Shown in pieces: positions 18,392-28,664 of a stretch of DNA of 64,000 nt. How positions within the stretch are numbered: the stretch's first letter is position 1; every line of letters starts with the position of its first letter. The notes under the pieces were generated by a model. It was not told the origin of the DNA. It searched no databases and saw only the letters and a list, made by a program, of their open reading frames with translations. Both the position numbers and the translations under genes were made by a program. Source of the stretch: Proteinivorax hydrogeniformans (lineage in GTDB: Bacteria > Bacillota > Proteinivoracia > Proteinivoracales > Proteinivoracaceae). The DNA lies in assembly GCF_040515995.1 (NCBI RefSeq), contig NZ_CP159485.1, forward strand, positions 2,418,001 to 2,482,000. The letters are read 5' to 3'.

Positions 18392-18622
18392 TTATTTCTT
18401 TTGTATAGCTAAGAGGTCCTCTACCCTATCTGTCATTAGCTGATATGAATCGTAAACTCCTTGATTGTAAATTTCCGGTCCAATTTTTTCTATGAAAAAG
18501 TCCAAAATCAGTCCAGCGGCTAAGTCCCCTAGCTCTTCATCTCTTTCTTTTTGAAAATAATATTTGATTTCTTCTATCATGTTCTTTTTAATTTCATTTT
18601 CTAGTTTTATTTTGCTACTCAT
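18392..18622 (-). CDS. DUF2164 protein
   Basis: A 76-residue soluble protein. The pattern KNMIEEIKYYFQKERDEELG followed by DLAAGLILDFF and GPEIYNQGV matches DUF2164, a family of short helical proteins in Firmicutes and Proteobacteria with no established function. The start has AGGAGAG seven bases upstream. It lies between two paralogous membrane-protein genes but has long gaps on both sides, so it is probably transcribed alone. Confidence 0.8.
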   Translation of the reverse strand: MSSKIKLENEIKKNMIEEIKYYFQKERDEELGDLAAGLILDFFIEKIGPEIYNQGVYDSYQLMTDRVEDLLAIQKK

Positions 18623-18916
18623 TTTACTCTCTCCTTTATAACCTATTATAGAAGATGGTTTGATTATTAAATAGAAAGGGCTTATTATTAGCCACCAAAT
18701 ACTGTCGGGGCCGGCACAGAGGCACAGCCCCTACCTCTTCGAGGTAATACATTTATTAACCTCTGACCTCCAATTACATATTACTACTACTGCCCCAGCA
18801 AAATTAGCTAATTGGGACGGTTACTTGGGCTTTACTTATTTAGGTTCTGCTTTTTGGTTAGTTGGATAGAAGATGGTTGGATGGTTGGATAGGAAGGGCT
18901 GTGTGGCCAACTAAGC
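18623..18916. other. Non-coding gap with low-complexity repeats
   Basis: No gene is visible. It has a small GGGGC/GCCCC hairpin near 18710-18735, an ACCTCTTCGAGGT hairpin near 18740, and a short GGTTGGAT-type tandem repeat around 18855-18890. Its composition is more GC-rich than the neighbouring intergenic DNA, like the interspersed-repeat regions beside it. Confidence 0.45.
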
Positions 18917-19888
18917 CTATCGTATTAACCTATGGTCTATATCATATTTAGAGTACGCTTTTATTACATCCATAAAATGCTGATAAGTTATTTCAGCATT
19001 GCTCTCTCTACTTTCAGCTATGTCATAGATGTGGTTATAGGATCTTTTTAGCCATTTAACAATTTTTTTTGCTTTATCTAAGTCACCATCTTCTATTGCC
19101 TCTTGCGCTCTTATAAACTTTGTTCCATAAACCATAAAAACTGTGTAATGTTCTGAGCCGAATAGTGGAAGGTATTCTTGGTTATTGTTTTCAAATACTC
19201 TATAGTAATTATCTAGGGACTCCCTGAGAGTTGCTGCAAATTGTTTATGTTTTCTTGCGTTATTAATTTTTTCTTTTATCTCTACCGTATCAAATTCCTC
19301 CCAATTTTGACTTACTCGTTTTAAATAATAATTGGTCCAATAAATCTCTCTTTCCCAGTTTCTTAAATAACTTAGGTTTACTCTAGCTGCGTCCTGTCTC
19401 GTTTCAACTCCACCTTTATAGCTTGCAAAAAGTGATACTAATAAAATAGCTATTAGAGAGTACACTATAGCGTCTTTTATAGAAAAGAGTTCTAATCTCT
19501 TATACAATACTTTTTGAATTATAATATATAAAATCAAAAGAGGAATCACCAAAATAGCTAAAAACAAATAAACGGATTTTCGCACAAGCACCGAAAGCAT
19601 AGGAATGCTGTATACAAATTCAGATATTAACAAGTTTAAAAAGATTGCACAACAAATAGCAACAGCTACACTTAAAATTAACTTTGGAAAGTTTTCACGC
19701 TCCCACATCTTTTGATCAGAAATGTAAACATTGCATTGATAGCTTGTGTAGCAATAATAGTAGATGGCTATTGCAACCCATACCGCTATATGTAAAACTT
19801 TTGCTTCAACTAAAATCATCAAAAACATTAATGTTGTCCAAACTAAAATTTCCCCTAGAATTTTTGACGTTTTAAATAGCCTATTCAA
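18917..19888 (-). CDS. Membrane protein of unknown function, paralogue B
   Basis: About 323 residues from a TTG at 19888, five bases after GGGGGAG; the longer TTG reading at 19903 overlaps that site. Five hydrophobic segments come first, then a charged helical C-terminal half, the same plan as the gene at 17179-18198. The two copies share short motifs such as FSIKDAIVYSLIAILLVSLF here against LSVKDTLVFSLMATLLVISL there. Function unknown. Confidence 0.68.
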   Translation of the reverse strand: MNRLFKTSKILGEILVWTTLMFLMILVEAKVLHIAVWVAIAIYYYCYTSYQCNVYISDQKMWERENFPKLILSVAVAICCAIFLNLLISEFVYSIPMLSVLVRKSVYLFLAILVIPLLILYIIIQKVLYKRLELFSIKDAIVYSLIAILLVSLFASYKGGVETRQDAARVNLSYLRNWEREIYWTNYYLKRVSQNWEEFDTVEIKEKINNARKHKQFAATLRESLDNYYRVFENNNQEYLPLFGSEHYTVFMVYGTKFIRAQEAIEDGDLDKAKKIVKWLKRSYNHIYDIAESRESNAEITYQHFMDVIKAYSKYDIDHRLIR

Positions 19889-20060
19889 ACTAAACTCCCC
19901 CAATCTTTATGCCCATTTTTAAATATTAATTATATTGTATCAAATTCAGATAAAAACTAAAGGCACAATATAGCTACTTCTATAATATAAAAACCAATTA
20001 TCAAGCCATTTTCTTATTGATGTTTAGGGGCAGTTATAGGTGGTTGTAGGCCTAAAATCT

Positions 20061-20087
20061 AGATCCTTCGCTGTGGCTCAGGATGAC
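20061..20087 (-). repeat. Interspersed REP-like repeat, copy 2 (inverted)
   Basis: AGATCCTTCGCTGTGGCTCA followed by GGATGACA, the reverse complement of the 18359-18385 element with several changes. Confidence 0.6.
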
Positions 20088-20121
20088 AACAACGGTAAAG
20101 ATGAAATGAAATTTCTAAACT

Positions 20122-20158
20122 AAAAAAAGTTGCACTTAAATTAAAGTGCAACTTTTTT
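20122..20158 (-). terminator. Terminator of the purine operon
   Basis: AAAAAAGTTGCACTT pairs with AAGTGCAACTTTTTT. Seven T follow on the minus strand. It begins exactly where the frameshifted GNAT reading frame ends, supporting that extended frame as coding. Confidence 0.85.
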
Positions 20159-20731
20159 AGTTTACGTCGCTAAATATTACAGCGGAGCATTTACATGGTG
20201 GTTTACCACAGTATTGGCATACAAATCCAGTTTGTAAGCTTTCTTCCTTCCAGTATAGCGGAAGCTCTAGCACCGGTTTTAGTTGATTTTTTTGTAGGAT
20301 TTTTCTATGTTAATTCCTACTGGGGTTTTCCAAGCCACTGAACAAATGACCTGAGCATAGTCTCGCATTTGAGTTATTAAATCTTTAGCCAGCCTAGAGC
20401 CAATGCCTAGCTTTGTGCATTCTTTTTTAACAGCTATCGTTTTGAAAACACCTACTTTATCTGCTGTGCCAGCGACAAGTTTCACCTTTTCCCTTGGGAT
20501 TTTTAGCTGCTTTGTCAAATCTGCAGCGGTAATCAAACTACCAAAGGAAAATCCTAGGACATTTTCTTTTTCATCAACAGCTACGTTGGCAACTTTTTCA
20601 GGTGAAGCAGCTAAATTTTCTAAGGTAGACTTATCCACATAGTCAATTCCAAGCTGCTCATTTGCTACTTCTATCATTTTTGCAAAATGTTGTTTCTCTG
20701 CTTGAACAATATTTATTTGTTTAATTTCCAT
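20157..20731 (-). pseudogene. GNAT acetyltransferase with C-terminal cysteine finger, frameshifted at an A7 run
   Basis: The first frame, from an ATG at 20731 overlapping the end of purD, encodes a GNAT-like domain (GVFKTIAVKKECTKLGIGSR is the acetyl-CoA loop region) and stops at 20279 after IEKSYKKIN. A run of seven A on the coding strand (20293-20287) lies nine codons or fewer before that stop. Shifting by -1 there opens about 43 more codons: NQLKPVLELPLYWKEES, then GFVCQYCGKPPCKCSAVIF, ending at the operon terminator. The four-cysteine tail looks like a small zinc knuckle. Either one A has been lost (mutation or sequencing) or the A run is a programmed slippage site. Function unknown. Confidence 0.6.
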
Positions 20732-21971
20732 CAAAATCTTGTCCGATATCTCTTCTATACATTTTTCCATCAAAGCTAATACTACTAACTTCCTTGTAAA
20801 TTTTATTACGGCATTGGGTTACATTATCTGCTACCGAGACAAGGTTTAGCACTCTACCACCATTTGTTAAAAGTTTTCCACCTTCTAAGATGGTGCCGCT
20901 GTGGTACAGGTGACAGTCTTTTAGATCCTTTTCGATTATCTCTACACCTTTAGGGTATTTTGCTGGATAACCATCCATGGCTAGCACTACCGTCATAGCT
21001 TCTTTATCCATAATCTTTGGCTGCTTATCTAGTTCTCCGTTTATACAGTTCTTAATTAATATAGCTAAGTCTTCGTCAATAAGCTGCAAAATAGCTTGTG
21101 TTTCGGGGTCTCCAAATCTTGTGTTATACTCTAGCACCTTTGGTCCATTGTTAGTTAACATCAGTCCAGCATATAATACACCGGTAAATTCCATCTGACG
21201 CTTTTGTAAACTAGCTAAAGTAGGGCTAATAATTTTAGACATAATTTCCTGGTTAAGGTCCTCATCTATTAAGCGATTGCTGGCGATAGCTCCCATCCCA
21301 CCGGTGTTAGGACCTTTATCATTATCGTAAGCACGTTTGTAGTCTTGTGCAGGCACCAACGGGAAAGCTTTATTTTTGCTTACTAGCACAATAAAGGACA
21401 ACTCTCTTCCTTCAAGGAATTCTTCAGCAAAAACCTTTTGATTAGGATGACTTTCCATCAGTTTTTTAAGCTCTCTCTTGCCTTGTTCTTTTTCATTAAC
21501 GATGATGACACCTTTTCCACCGGCTAAACCGTCAACCTTAAATACCAACGGAAGCCCCATTGAGTCCATAAGTTCTTGACCATGGTTTAAGTCCTTTACC
21601 TTTATATAAGATGCTGTAGGGACATTTCCATCTTCCATTATCTGCTTGGCAAAGGTTTTACTGCCCTCTAGTTGTGCTGCCTCCTTTGAAGGCCCAAAAA
21701 TCAGCAAATTGTTTTTCTGAAAATAATCGACGATACCTTCAGTCAAAGGCAACTCCGGTCCTACAACTGTAAAATCAACATCATTATTTTTAGCAAAATC
21801 CGCTAACTGTTTAAAATCTTTAACATCAATCTCAGAGATTATTTTTATCTTGTGCAAATCAGGCTTAGGGGCAGTTCCTACCCAATATACTGTTTCAACC
21901 GAAGGACTTTGAGCTATTTTTTCACAAAGTACATGCTCTCGCCCTCCAGCACCTATAACCATAACACGCAT
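20721..21971 (-). CDS. purD: Phosphoribosylamine-glycine ligase (GARS)
   Basis: About 416 residues. PurD joins phosphoribosylamine and glycine with ATP, step 2 of purine synthesis. The N terminus is VIGAGGREHVLCEKIA. The ATP-grasp domain includes VFKVDGLAGGKGVII and YNTRFGDPETQAILQ. The ATG at 21971 follows GGAGGTGA; an in-frame GTG at 21989 lies in the Shine-Dalgarno itself. Last of the core pur genes in the operon; the GNAT-like gene overlaps its 3' end. Confidence 0.97.
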   Translation of the reverse strand: MRVMVIGAGGREHVLCEKIAQSPSVETVYWVGTAPKPDLHKIKIISEIDVKDFKQLADFAKNNDVDFTVVGPELPLTEGIVDYFQKNNLLIFGPSKEAAQLEGSKTFAKQIMEDGNVPTASYIKVKDLNHGQELMDSMGLPLVFKVDGLAGGKGVIIVNEKEQGKRELKKLMESHPNQKVFAEEFLEGRELSFIVLVSKNKAFPLVPAQDYKRAYDNDKGPNTGGMGAIASNRLIDEDLNQEIMSKIISPTLASLQKRQMEFTGVLYAGLMLTNNGPKVLEYNTRFGDPETQAILQLIDEDLAILIKNCINGELDKQPKIMDKEAMTVVLAMDGYPAKYPKGVEIIEKDLKDCHLYHSGTILEGGKLLTNGGRVLNLVSVADNVTQCRNKIYKEVSSISFDGKMYRRDIGQDFDGN

Positions 21972-22012
21972 AGTAATCCTCACCTCCACACTTTCTACTT
22001 TCTACTTACCTC

Positions 22013-23530
22013 TTAGTGTTTAAAATGTCTCATTTTTGTTAGTATCATTGTTATTCCATGTTTTTTGCAGGCTTCTATCGACAGGTGATCATTTTTAGAG
22101 CCGCCTGGTTGTAGAATGTATTTAATATTGTAATTTGCTGCTGCGTTTACTACATCTTCAAAAGGGAAGAAAGCGTCTGAAGCTAAAATCTCTCCACCAC
22201 CATTTTCTTTGGCTTGCTCTAAAGCTTTGTAGGCGGCATCGATTCTCTTTGTGGCCCCGCATCCTAATCCGACGGTGGCTGTCCCTTTTATTACTGCTAT
22301 TGCATTTGATTTTACATGTTTTACTGATTTGTAAGCAAATAGGATTTCTTCCATTTTATCTTTCGGTAGATCACCACAGGCTACCTTGATATCCTCAGTT
22401 AAAAATTTGCTTTGATTTTTACTTTGTCTTAGCAGTCCACCGTTTATGGACTTAAATTCCCAACTTGCCTCTTCTTTACTCATATCAACTTCTAGTAACC
22501 TTAGGTTCTTTTTCTTTTTTAGAACTTCCAAGGCTTCTTTGGTAAAACTTGGAGCAATCACTATTTCTAAAAAGATTTGATTCATTTCTTTAGCTGTATC
22601 CTCATCTACTTTTGTATTTACCGCTACAATCCCACCAAAGATCGACTTTTCATCACATTTTCGTGCCTTTATAAAAGCGTCCTTTAGGTTTTCAGCTTGA
22701 CCAATACCACATGGAGTTGCGTGCTTTACAGCTACCACAGCTGGTTTTTCAGTCCCAAACTCCACCACTGCATTTAGCGCAGCGTCTGCATCGTTATAGT
22801 TGTTGTATGAAAGTTCTTTTCCGTTAAGTTTATTTGCATTTATAAGGGATACCGACTTGTCGTTGGGGTTAGAGAATACATCTGCCTGTTGGTGAGGGTT
22901 TTCGCCATATCTTAAGGCATCTTTTTTCTTTGCTAAGATGCTTAGATATTCTCCTTGAGATAGGTATTCAGTTATAGCACCATCATACTTGGCGGTATGA
23001 CTAAAAGCTTTTACTGCAAGCTTCTTTCTCAGCTCTGTTGACACGTCGTCCTCATTTTTAAGCTCATCTAAAACGAGGTTGTAGTCTTGTGTATCTACTA
23101 ACACCACACACTTTTTGTAATTTTTAGCAGCAGCTCTTACCATTGTTGGTCCGCCTATATCAATGTTTTCTAAGGCTGTGTCTAAGTCGGTATCTTTCGA
23201 TTTAATTACCTCTGTAAAGGGGTATAAATTAACTGCCACCAAATCAATTCTCTTTATATCCAGCTTATCAAGCTCAGCTTGATGAGCAGTACTTTCCTTT
23301 GCCAAAATGCCCCCATGAATCTTAGGGTGCAACGTTTTTACCCTGCCGTCTAGTATTTCAGGAGATCCCGTCACCTTTTCCACAGGGGTTACCTCCACGC
23401 CATTTTCCTCTAAAAATTTAGCGGTATTTCCGGTAGAAACTATCTCTACTCCCATCTGTTGTAAGCTTTTAGCTAGCTTTTCTGCTCCTTCTTTATCCCA
23501 CAGTGAGATTAGCGCTCTTTTTATCTTCAC
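22013..23530 (-). CDS. purH: Bifunctional AICAR transformylase/IMP cyclohydrolase
   Basis: A 505-residue protein of normal length. It performs the last two steps to IMP: formylation of AICAR with 10-formyl-THF, then ring closure. The N-terminal cyclohydrolase (MGS-like) domain has ALISLWDKEGAEKLAKSL and GRVKTLHPKIHGG. The C-terminal transformylase domain has KYGENPHQ-type RYGENPHQQADVF and AVKHATPCGIGQA. The start overlaps the end of purN by 4 nt, consistent with translational coupling. Confidence 0.97.
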   Translation of the reverse strand: MKIKRALISLWDKEGAEKLAKSLQQMGVEIVSTGNTAKFLEENGVEVTPVEKVTGSPEILDGRVKTLHPKIHGGILAKESTAHQAELDKLDIKRIDLVAVNLYPFTEVIKSKDTDLDTALENIDIGGPTMVRAAAKNYKKCVVLVDTQDYNLVLDELKNEDDVSTELRKKLAVKAFSHTAKYDGAITEYLSQGEYLSILAKKKDALRYGENPHQQADVFSNPNDKSVSLINANKLNGKELSYNNYNDADAALNAVVEFGTEKPAVVAVKHATPCGIGQAENLKDAFIKARKCDEKSIFGGIVAVNTKVDEDTAKEMNQIFLEIVIAPSFTKEALEVLKKKKNLRLLEVDMSKEEASWEFKSINGGLLRQSKNQSKFLTEDIKVACGDLPKDKMEEILFAYKSVKHVKSNAIAVIKGTATVGLGCGATKRIDAAYKALEQAKENGGGEILASDAFFPFEDVVNAAANYNIKYILQPGGSKNDHLSIEACKKHGITMILTKMRHFKH

Positions 23531-24120
23531 TTTTTCTCCTCCTCTACGTATACCGTTCGATTTTTTATGGTTATTTTATCGTCACAAAGAAGTTTTACAA
23601 CTTGTGGGTAAAGCTTATGTTCTTTGGTTTGAATTTTAGCAAGTAAGCTTTCTGCACAATCATTTTCACTTACGCTTACAGACTCCTGAGCTATTATTGG
23701 ACCGTGGTCAAGTTTGTCATCTACAAAGTGCATTGTACAACCTGTAACCTTAACACCGTAGTTTAATGCCTGCTGTACAGCATTTAAACCAGGAAAAGCT
23801 GGTAGCAAGGAAGGGTGTACGTTTATAATTTGGTTAGGGTATCTATCCACCACTTCTTTTTTTAAGATACGCATAAAGCCAGCCAATAAAATGTAGTTAG
23901 GGCTGACCTTTGCTAAAATTTTTATAAGTTCTTCGGTAAAGTCCCTAGTTTTAAGTTTAAAAACTGGGATATTGTGCTTTTTGGCTATCTCTTCTGCCCC
24001 GCACGTTTTATCCACAATCAGCGCGGATATTCTTCCGTTTATTTCATCTTTTTTTACATGGTCTAGTATCGTGGCAAAATTACTACCTTTTCCCGACGCC
24101 ATTACCACTAGTTTCTTCAT
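23527..24120 (-). CDS. purN: Phosphoribosylglycinamide formyltransferase 1
   Basis: A 197-residue folate-dependent GAR transformylase (step 3). The N terminus is VMASGKGSNFATIL. The catalytic Asn-His-Asp set is visible in NVHPSLLPAFPGLNA and HFVDDKLDHGPIIAQ. It overlaps purM by 4 nt upstream and purH by 4 nt downstream, so translation is probably coupled. No PurT gene is seen, so formyl-THF is the expected donor. Confidence 0.96.
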   Translation of the reverse strand: MKKLVVMASGKGSNFATILDHVKKDEINGRISALIVDKTCGAEEIAKKHNIPVFKLKTRDFTEELIKILAKVSPNYILLAGFMRILKKEVVDRYPNQIINVHPSLLPAFPGLNAVQQALNYGVKVTGCTMHFVDDKLDHGPIIAQESVSVSENDCAESLLAKIQTKEHKLYPQVVKLLCDDKITIKNRTVYVEEEKK

Positions 24121-25115
24121 TTCAAAATCACTTTCTTGCTACCGTCTATAAGTTTTCCTACACAGCTAGCACTATGTCCTGCAGCATCGATTAACTCTAA
24201 GGCTTTGTCCGCTTCATCTTGTGGAACAACTACAACATAACCTACACCCATGTTAAATGTGGTGTACATTTCTTGATCATCTATTTTACCTAAACTTTGC
24301 ATCTTTTTAAATATTTTAGGAGTATCAATTTTTTCTGTATAAATTTCACAACTTAAACCTTCTGGCAGCACTCTAGGAATGTTATTAAAAATTCCACCTC
24401 CGGTTATATGCGCCATGGCCTTAACCTCTAACTCGTCTATAAGCTTTTGTGCAACGGGAACATAAATTTCTGTAGGAGTTAATATATCATCTATGTCTTC
24501 TTCAAGCTCAGGATAATGCTCTATTAACTTTCTCACTAGAGAAAAGCCATTGGAGTGGATACCGTTTGAAGCTATGCCGATAACTACATCCCCTGCTTTA
24601 CACTTTGAGCCATCTATAATATTGTCTTTTTCAACAACACCCACTGAAAAGCCAGCCACATCATATTTTGATGGTGCATAAAATCCTGGCATTTCTGCTG
24701 TTTCCCCACCTACAAGGGCCATCTCGCTCTTTTTACAGGCAGATGTAATACCCTCTAAAAGTTGTTTAACTGTACCAGGTTCTAGCTTGCCTACAGCTAA
24801 ATAATCTAAGAAAAACAGGGGTTTGGCCCCACAGGTAATTATATCGTTTACACACATGGCAACTACATCTTGACCGACCACCGAGTGGGCATTGTACTTA
24901 ATGGCAAGTTCTAGCTTGGTACCAACACCATCGGTTCCAGATACTAAGATAGGCTGTTTGTACTTTGAGGTGTCTAGCTGAAACATCCCCCCAAATCCGC
25001 CTAAACCACCTACCACGCCTTCTGTAGTTGTAGATTTTGCTAGGTCTGAGTAAGTGTCCACCATCTTATCTGCTTTTTCTATATCTACTCCTGATGATTT
25101 GTAATTAAATTTCAT
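24117..25115 (-). CDS. purM: Phosphoribosylformylglycinamidine cyclo-ligase (AIR synthetase)
   Basis: About 332 residues from the ATG at 25115, which overlaps the purF stop as ATGA; an in-frame upstream start at 25157 would lie deep inside purF. It closes the imidazole ring with ATP (step 5). Motifs include LVSGTDGVGTKLELA, AMCVNDIITCGAKPLFFLDY and MALVGGETAEMPGFY of the PurM/AIRS superfamily. The order purF-purM-purN matches other Firmicutes. Confidence 0.96.
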   Translation of the reverse strand: MKFNYKSSGVDIEKADKMVDTYSDLAKSTTTEGVVGGLGGFGGMFQLDTSKYKQPILVSGTDGVGTKLELAIKYNAHSVVGQDVVAMCVNDIITCGAKPLFFLDYLAVGKLEPGTVKQLLEGITSACKKSEMALVGGETAEMPGFYAPSKYDVAGFSVGVVEKDNIIDGSKCKAGDVVIGIASNGIHSNGFSLVRKLIEHYPELEEDIDDILTPTEIYVPVAQKLIDELEVKAMAHITGGGIFNNIPRVLPEGLSCEIYTEKIDTPKIFKKMQSLGKIDDQEMYTTFNMGVGYVVVVPQDEADKALELIDAAGHSASCVGKLIDGSKKVILK

Positions 25116-26488
25116 TTGCAGCACCCCATTTTCACTGGATAGTTGCCGGTAAAGCATGCGTCACAAAGACCATCATCTACTCCTATTCCCTCTAGTAGCT
25201 GCTTTGGTGTCAAAAAGGCTAAGCTGTCTGCTTTTATCGCTTTAGTCATTTCTTTTAAGCTGTTATTTGCAGCTAGTAGCTCTCCTTGAGAGGAGGTGTC
25301 GATGCCTAAATGACAAGGATGAGTTACTGGCGGAGCTGATATCCGGACATGCACCTCTTTGGCACCACCTTGCTTTAGCATTTCTACAATTTTGCGGCTG
25401 GTGGTACCCCTTACTATAGAATCATCTACCATGATAACTCTTTTTCCTTTTATTACGCTATTTATAACATTTAACTTTAGGTTAACGCCGGCTATTCTAC
25501 CTTCTTGACTAGGTTTTATAAATGTCCTGCCGACATATCTGTTGCGGATAAGAGCTGATTCATAAGGGATACCTAACCCTTCCGCTAGGCCGGCTGCAGC
25601 AGATAATGAAGAATCCGGCACACCTGTGACAATATCCCCTTCTGCCGGATGGTACTTTGCCAAGACCTTGCCTAGGTTTTTGCGTACAGCGTGAACGTTT
25701 TTGCCCATAAAATCACTGTCAGGGCGAGAGAAGTAGATATATTCAAAAGAACAAAAAGCCCTTTTTTTGCTATATAAGATGTTATCCCACTGCAGACCCT
25801 CAGATGAGATAGTTAGCATTTCGCCTGGCTCGATTTCTCGCACCATCTTAGCCCCAACTATATCTAATGCACAGCTTTCAGAAGCTACTATATATTCATT
25901 ACCTCGTTTACCTAACACAAGGGGCCTAATTCCCAAAGGATCACGGATGGCGATTAGCTTATCCTCTGTCATCAGTAAAAGTGAATAAGCTCCCCTTACT
26001 TGACCTAAGGCGGAAGTAATTGCGCCTTCTAGGTCATCACTACTTGCCCGTGAAAGCAGGTGTGCGATCACTTCGCTATCGTTTGTGCTATGAAATATAG
26101 ACCCTTGCTGCTCTAACTGATGACGTAGCGTGCTTGCATTTACTAGGTTGCCATTATGGGCTAAAGCTGCCTGACCAAGTTTACATTTAAATAGTAGGGG
26201 TTGGCAGTTTTCTATACTGCCTCCCCCTGACGTTGAGTATCGCACATGCCCTATACCTAAGTGGCCCTTATATTCATTACTTTTAAAATCTTTAAAAACT
26301 TCATCAACTAAACCTATTCCTTTGTGACTTTTAATGTTTTTACCGTCACTTACCACGATTCCCGCACTTTCTTGCCCTCTATGCTGCAAGGAAATAAGTC
26401 CATAATAAAGAGAGGATGCTACATCTTTTGCGCCAAATATGCCGAAAACTCCACACTCCTCCGGCATTCTGTCTAAATTATCCTTCAC
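25112..26488 (-). CDS. purF: Amidophosphoribosyltransferase
   Basis: A 458-residue enzyme for the committing step, PRPP plus glutamine to phosphoribosylamine. A short N-terminal propeptide precedes the catalytic Cys of the Ntn glutaminase domain ([20 protein letters not shown]). The PRPP loop is [17 protein letters not shown]-terminal cysteines ([17 protein letters not shown]) match the [4Fe-4S]-containing Bacillus-type enzyme, fitting an anaerobe. Ten nucleotides of overlap with purL upstream. Confidence 0.97.
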   Translation of the reverse strand: MKDNLDRMPEECGVFGIFGAKDVASSLYYGLISLQHRGQESAGIVVSDGKNIKSHKGIGLVDEVFKDFKSNEYKGHLGIGHVRYSTSGGGSIENCQPLLFKCKLGQAALAHNGNLVNASTLRHQLEQQGSIFHSTNDSEVIAHLLSRASSDDLEGAITSALGQVRGAYSLLLMTEDKLIAIRDPLGIRPLVLGKRGNEYIVASESCALDIVGAKMVREIEPGEMLTISSEGLQWDNILYSKKRAFCSFEYIYFSRPDSDFMGKNVHAVRKNLGKVLAKYHPAEGDIVTGVPDSSLSAAAGLAEGLGIPYESALIRNRYVGRTFIKPSQEGRIAGVNLKLNVINSVIKGKRVIMVDDSIVRGTTSRKIVEMLKQGGAKEVHVRISAPPVTHPCHLGIDTSSQGELLAANNSLKEMTKAIKADSLAFLTPKQLLEGIGVDDGLCDACFTGNYPVKMGCCK

Positions 26489-28664
26489 TGTCCATCACTC
26501 CCTGCAGATAGTTATTGTAAAGTTTCGCAAGCTGAGCTATTTCTAAAGAAACTATCTGGCTATCATAGTTATTTACCATAACTTTGTCACCTACTGTTTT
26601 GCCTATCTTTCTCACAGCTACAGGTTCCATATGTTTTTCAAACTGCTCTTTGTCTTTAGGAGAAACAGTTACTAAATAACCTCCGTGCTCACCATAAAGC
26701 GTTCCATTTAAATCATCAGCTTTTAGATTAAGCTCAGCTCCAATTTGTCCTTTTACACTGCTTTTCATTACTGCTACTGCCAGGCCACCTTGTGAGATGT
26801 CTACAGCAGATTTAACAAGTGGTTTGTTTATAGCAGAAATTAGCTTTTTAGAAATCTGTTTTTCCTGCTCTAAATTAGGCTTATCAACTTCTCCCTCCAC
26901 CTTATCATTTGTAATGTTTTGGGCTAAGCTACCGCTTAAGTTGTAATTGATATCTCCAATTAAATAAATAAGATGATTATCACCTTTAAAGGCTGAAGTT
27001 ACAGTTTTTTCTACGTCTTCAGTGATTCCAACCATTCCTACAACTGGTGTCGGCAGAATTTTATGAGTTGGTCCTTCGTTATACAGACTTACATTACCGC
27101 CTACCACAGGTGTGTCTAGCACCTTAGTAGCTTCTGCCATTCCCTTAACCACGTTGGAGTAAACCCAATAGTTTTCACTGTCTTCGGGATTTGGAAAGTT
27201 AAGACAATCAGTTACAGCTGCTGGTGTTATACCTGTAGCTGTTAGGTTACGATAGGCCTCTAACACTACATTCATGCCACCATTATATGGAGATAGGTAC
27301 GGATATTGAGGATTACAATCGGTAGTTACTCCAATGCCTTTGTTTGTTTCTTTTATACGAAATACTCCGGCGTTTTGCCCAGGAGATAATACCGTGTTGG
27401 TACCTACATGCTGATCATACTGTTGATATACCCATTTTTTCGAAGCTACGTTAGGATGTGATATCATCTCTGTCCACATACTATTATGATTAAGCTCACC
27501 TAAACTAGCTGGGGTTTTAGGCATCTCTTCGATATATTTAGGTTTTTTAGCTTCCGGCTTTCTTACAGGAACGCCCTCTGTTATGGACTTTGCTGGAATT
27601 TTTCCTTCAAGCCTACCTTTGTGATACATAGAAATAATTCCGTCCTCCGTTACCTCACCAATTATGCTGGCGGATAGGTCCCACTTCTCAAAAGCTCTTT
27701 TTACTTCTTCAGCCCCTTCGGGCTTAACTACATAAAGCATACGTTCTTGAGATTCAGAAAGCATTATTTCTGTGGCGTTCATGTGCTGCTCTCTTAAATG
27801 AACATTATCTAGGTTAATCTTCATTCCTGTACCGCTTCTTTCTGCCATTTCACAGCAGGCAGAAGTTAGTCCAGCAGCACCTAAGTCCTGTACACCTACT
27901 ATATTTTCATTATCTATAAGCTCAAGACAAGCTTCTAGCAAAAGCTTTTCCATAAATGGATCTCCCACCTGAACTTGTGGACGACTACTTTCAGTGTCCT
28001 CTTCTAGATCTGCAGATGCAAAGGAGGCCCCTGCTATACCATCTCTACCGGTGCTTGCACCTACTAGCATGACAAGATTTTTAGGTCCTTTTGCAGTTCC
28101 TTTTTTAATTTTGTCTAAATCGACAAGACCAAGACACATAGCATTAACCAAGGGATTTTGCTGATAGCTTTCATCAAAGTAAACTTCACCACCAACGTTA
28201 GCTATGCCAAGACAGTTTCCATAGTGAGAAATTCCGCTTACCACTCCATCTAGAAGATACTGAGTTCTAGGACTTTTGATATCTCCAAAACGGAGAGAGT
28301 TTAAAATAGCTACAGGTCTTGCACCCATAGAGAATATATCTCTAACAATACCTCCAACTCCTGTTGCTGCTCCTTGGAATGGTTCAACTGCTGAAGGATG
28401 GTTATGACTTTCAATTTTGAAAGCAAGGCCTTTGTTATCTCCGATATCTATAATACCTGCATTTTCACCAGGTCCTTGAACTACTTTATCCCCTTCTGTG
28501 GGAAAGTGCTTTAATAGGGGTTTTGAATGTTTATATGAACAGTGCTCGCTCCACAGCACACCGTACATATTTAACTCTAAGTCGTTTGGTTTACGCCCTA
28601 AGTGCTCGCAAATTGTGTTGTATTCATGCTCTGTAAGTCCTACGCTTTGCCATACATTATCCAT
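26478..28664 (-). CDS. purL: FGAM synthase large subunit (small type)
   Basis: A 728-residue protein, the short PurL that lacks the glutaminase and PurS domains of the long enzyme and therefore needs PurQ and PurS, both encoded just upstream. It converts FGAR to FGAM with ATP and glutamine (step 4). The start region [30 protein letters not shown] and [15 protein letters not shown], with [10 protein letters not shown], are typical. It overlaps purQ and purF slightly. Confidence 0.97.
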   Translation of the reverse strand: MDNVWQSVGLTEHEYNTICEHLGRKPNDLELNMYGVLWSEHCSYKHSKPLLKHFPTEGDKVVQGPGENAGIIDIGDNKGLAFKIESHNHPSAVEPFQGAATGVGGIVRDIFSMGARPVAILNSLRFGDIKSPRTQYLLDGVVSGISHYGNCLGIANVGGEVYFDESYQQNPLVNAMCLGLVDLDKIKKGTAKGPKNLVMLVGASTGRDGIAGASFASADLEEDTESSRPQVQVGDPFMEKLLLEACLELIDNENIVGVQDLGAAGLTSACCEMAERSGTGMKINLDNVHLREQHMNATEIMLSESQERMLYVVKPEGAEEVKRAFEKWDLSASIIGEVTEDGIISMYHKGRLEGKIPAKSITEGVPVRKPEAKKPKYIEEMPKTPASLGELNHNSMWTEMISHPNVASKKWVYQQYDQHVGTNTVLSPGQNAGVFRIKETNKGIGVTTDCNPQYPYLSPYNGGMNVVLEAYRNLTATGITPAAVTDCLNFPNPEDSENYWVYSNVVKGMAEATKVLDTPVVGGNVSLYNEGPTHKILPTPVVGMVGITEDVEKTVTSAFKGDNHLIYLIGDINYNLSGSLAQNITNDKVEGEVDKPNLEQEKQISKKLISAINKPLVKSAVDISQGGLAVAVMKSSVKGQIGAELNLKADDLNGTLYGEHGGYLVTVSPKDKEQFEKHMEPVAVRKIGKTVGDKVMVNNYDSQIVSLEIAQLAKLYNNYLQGVMDSEG

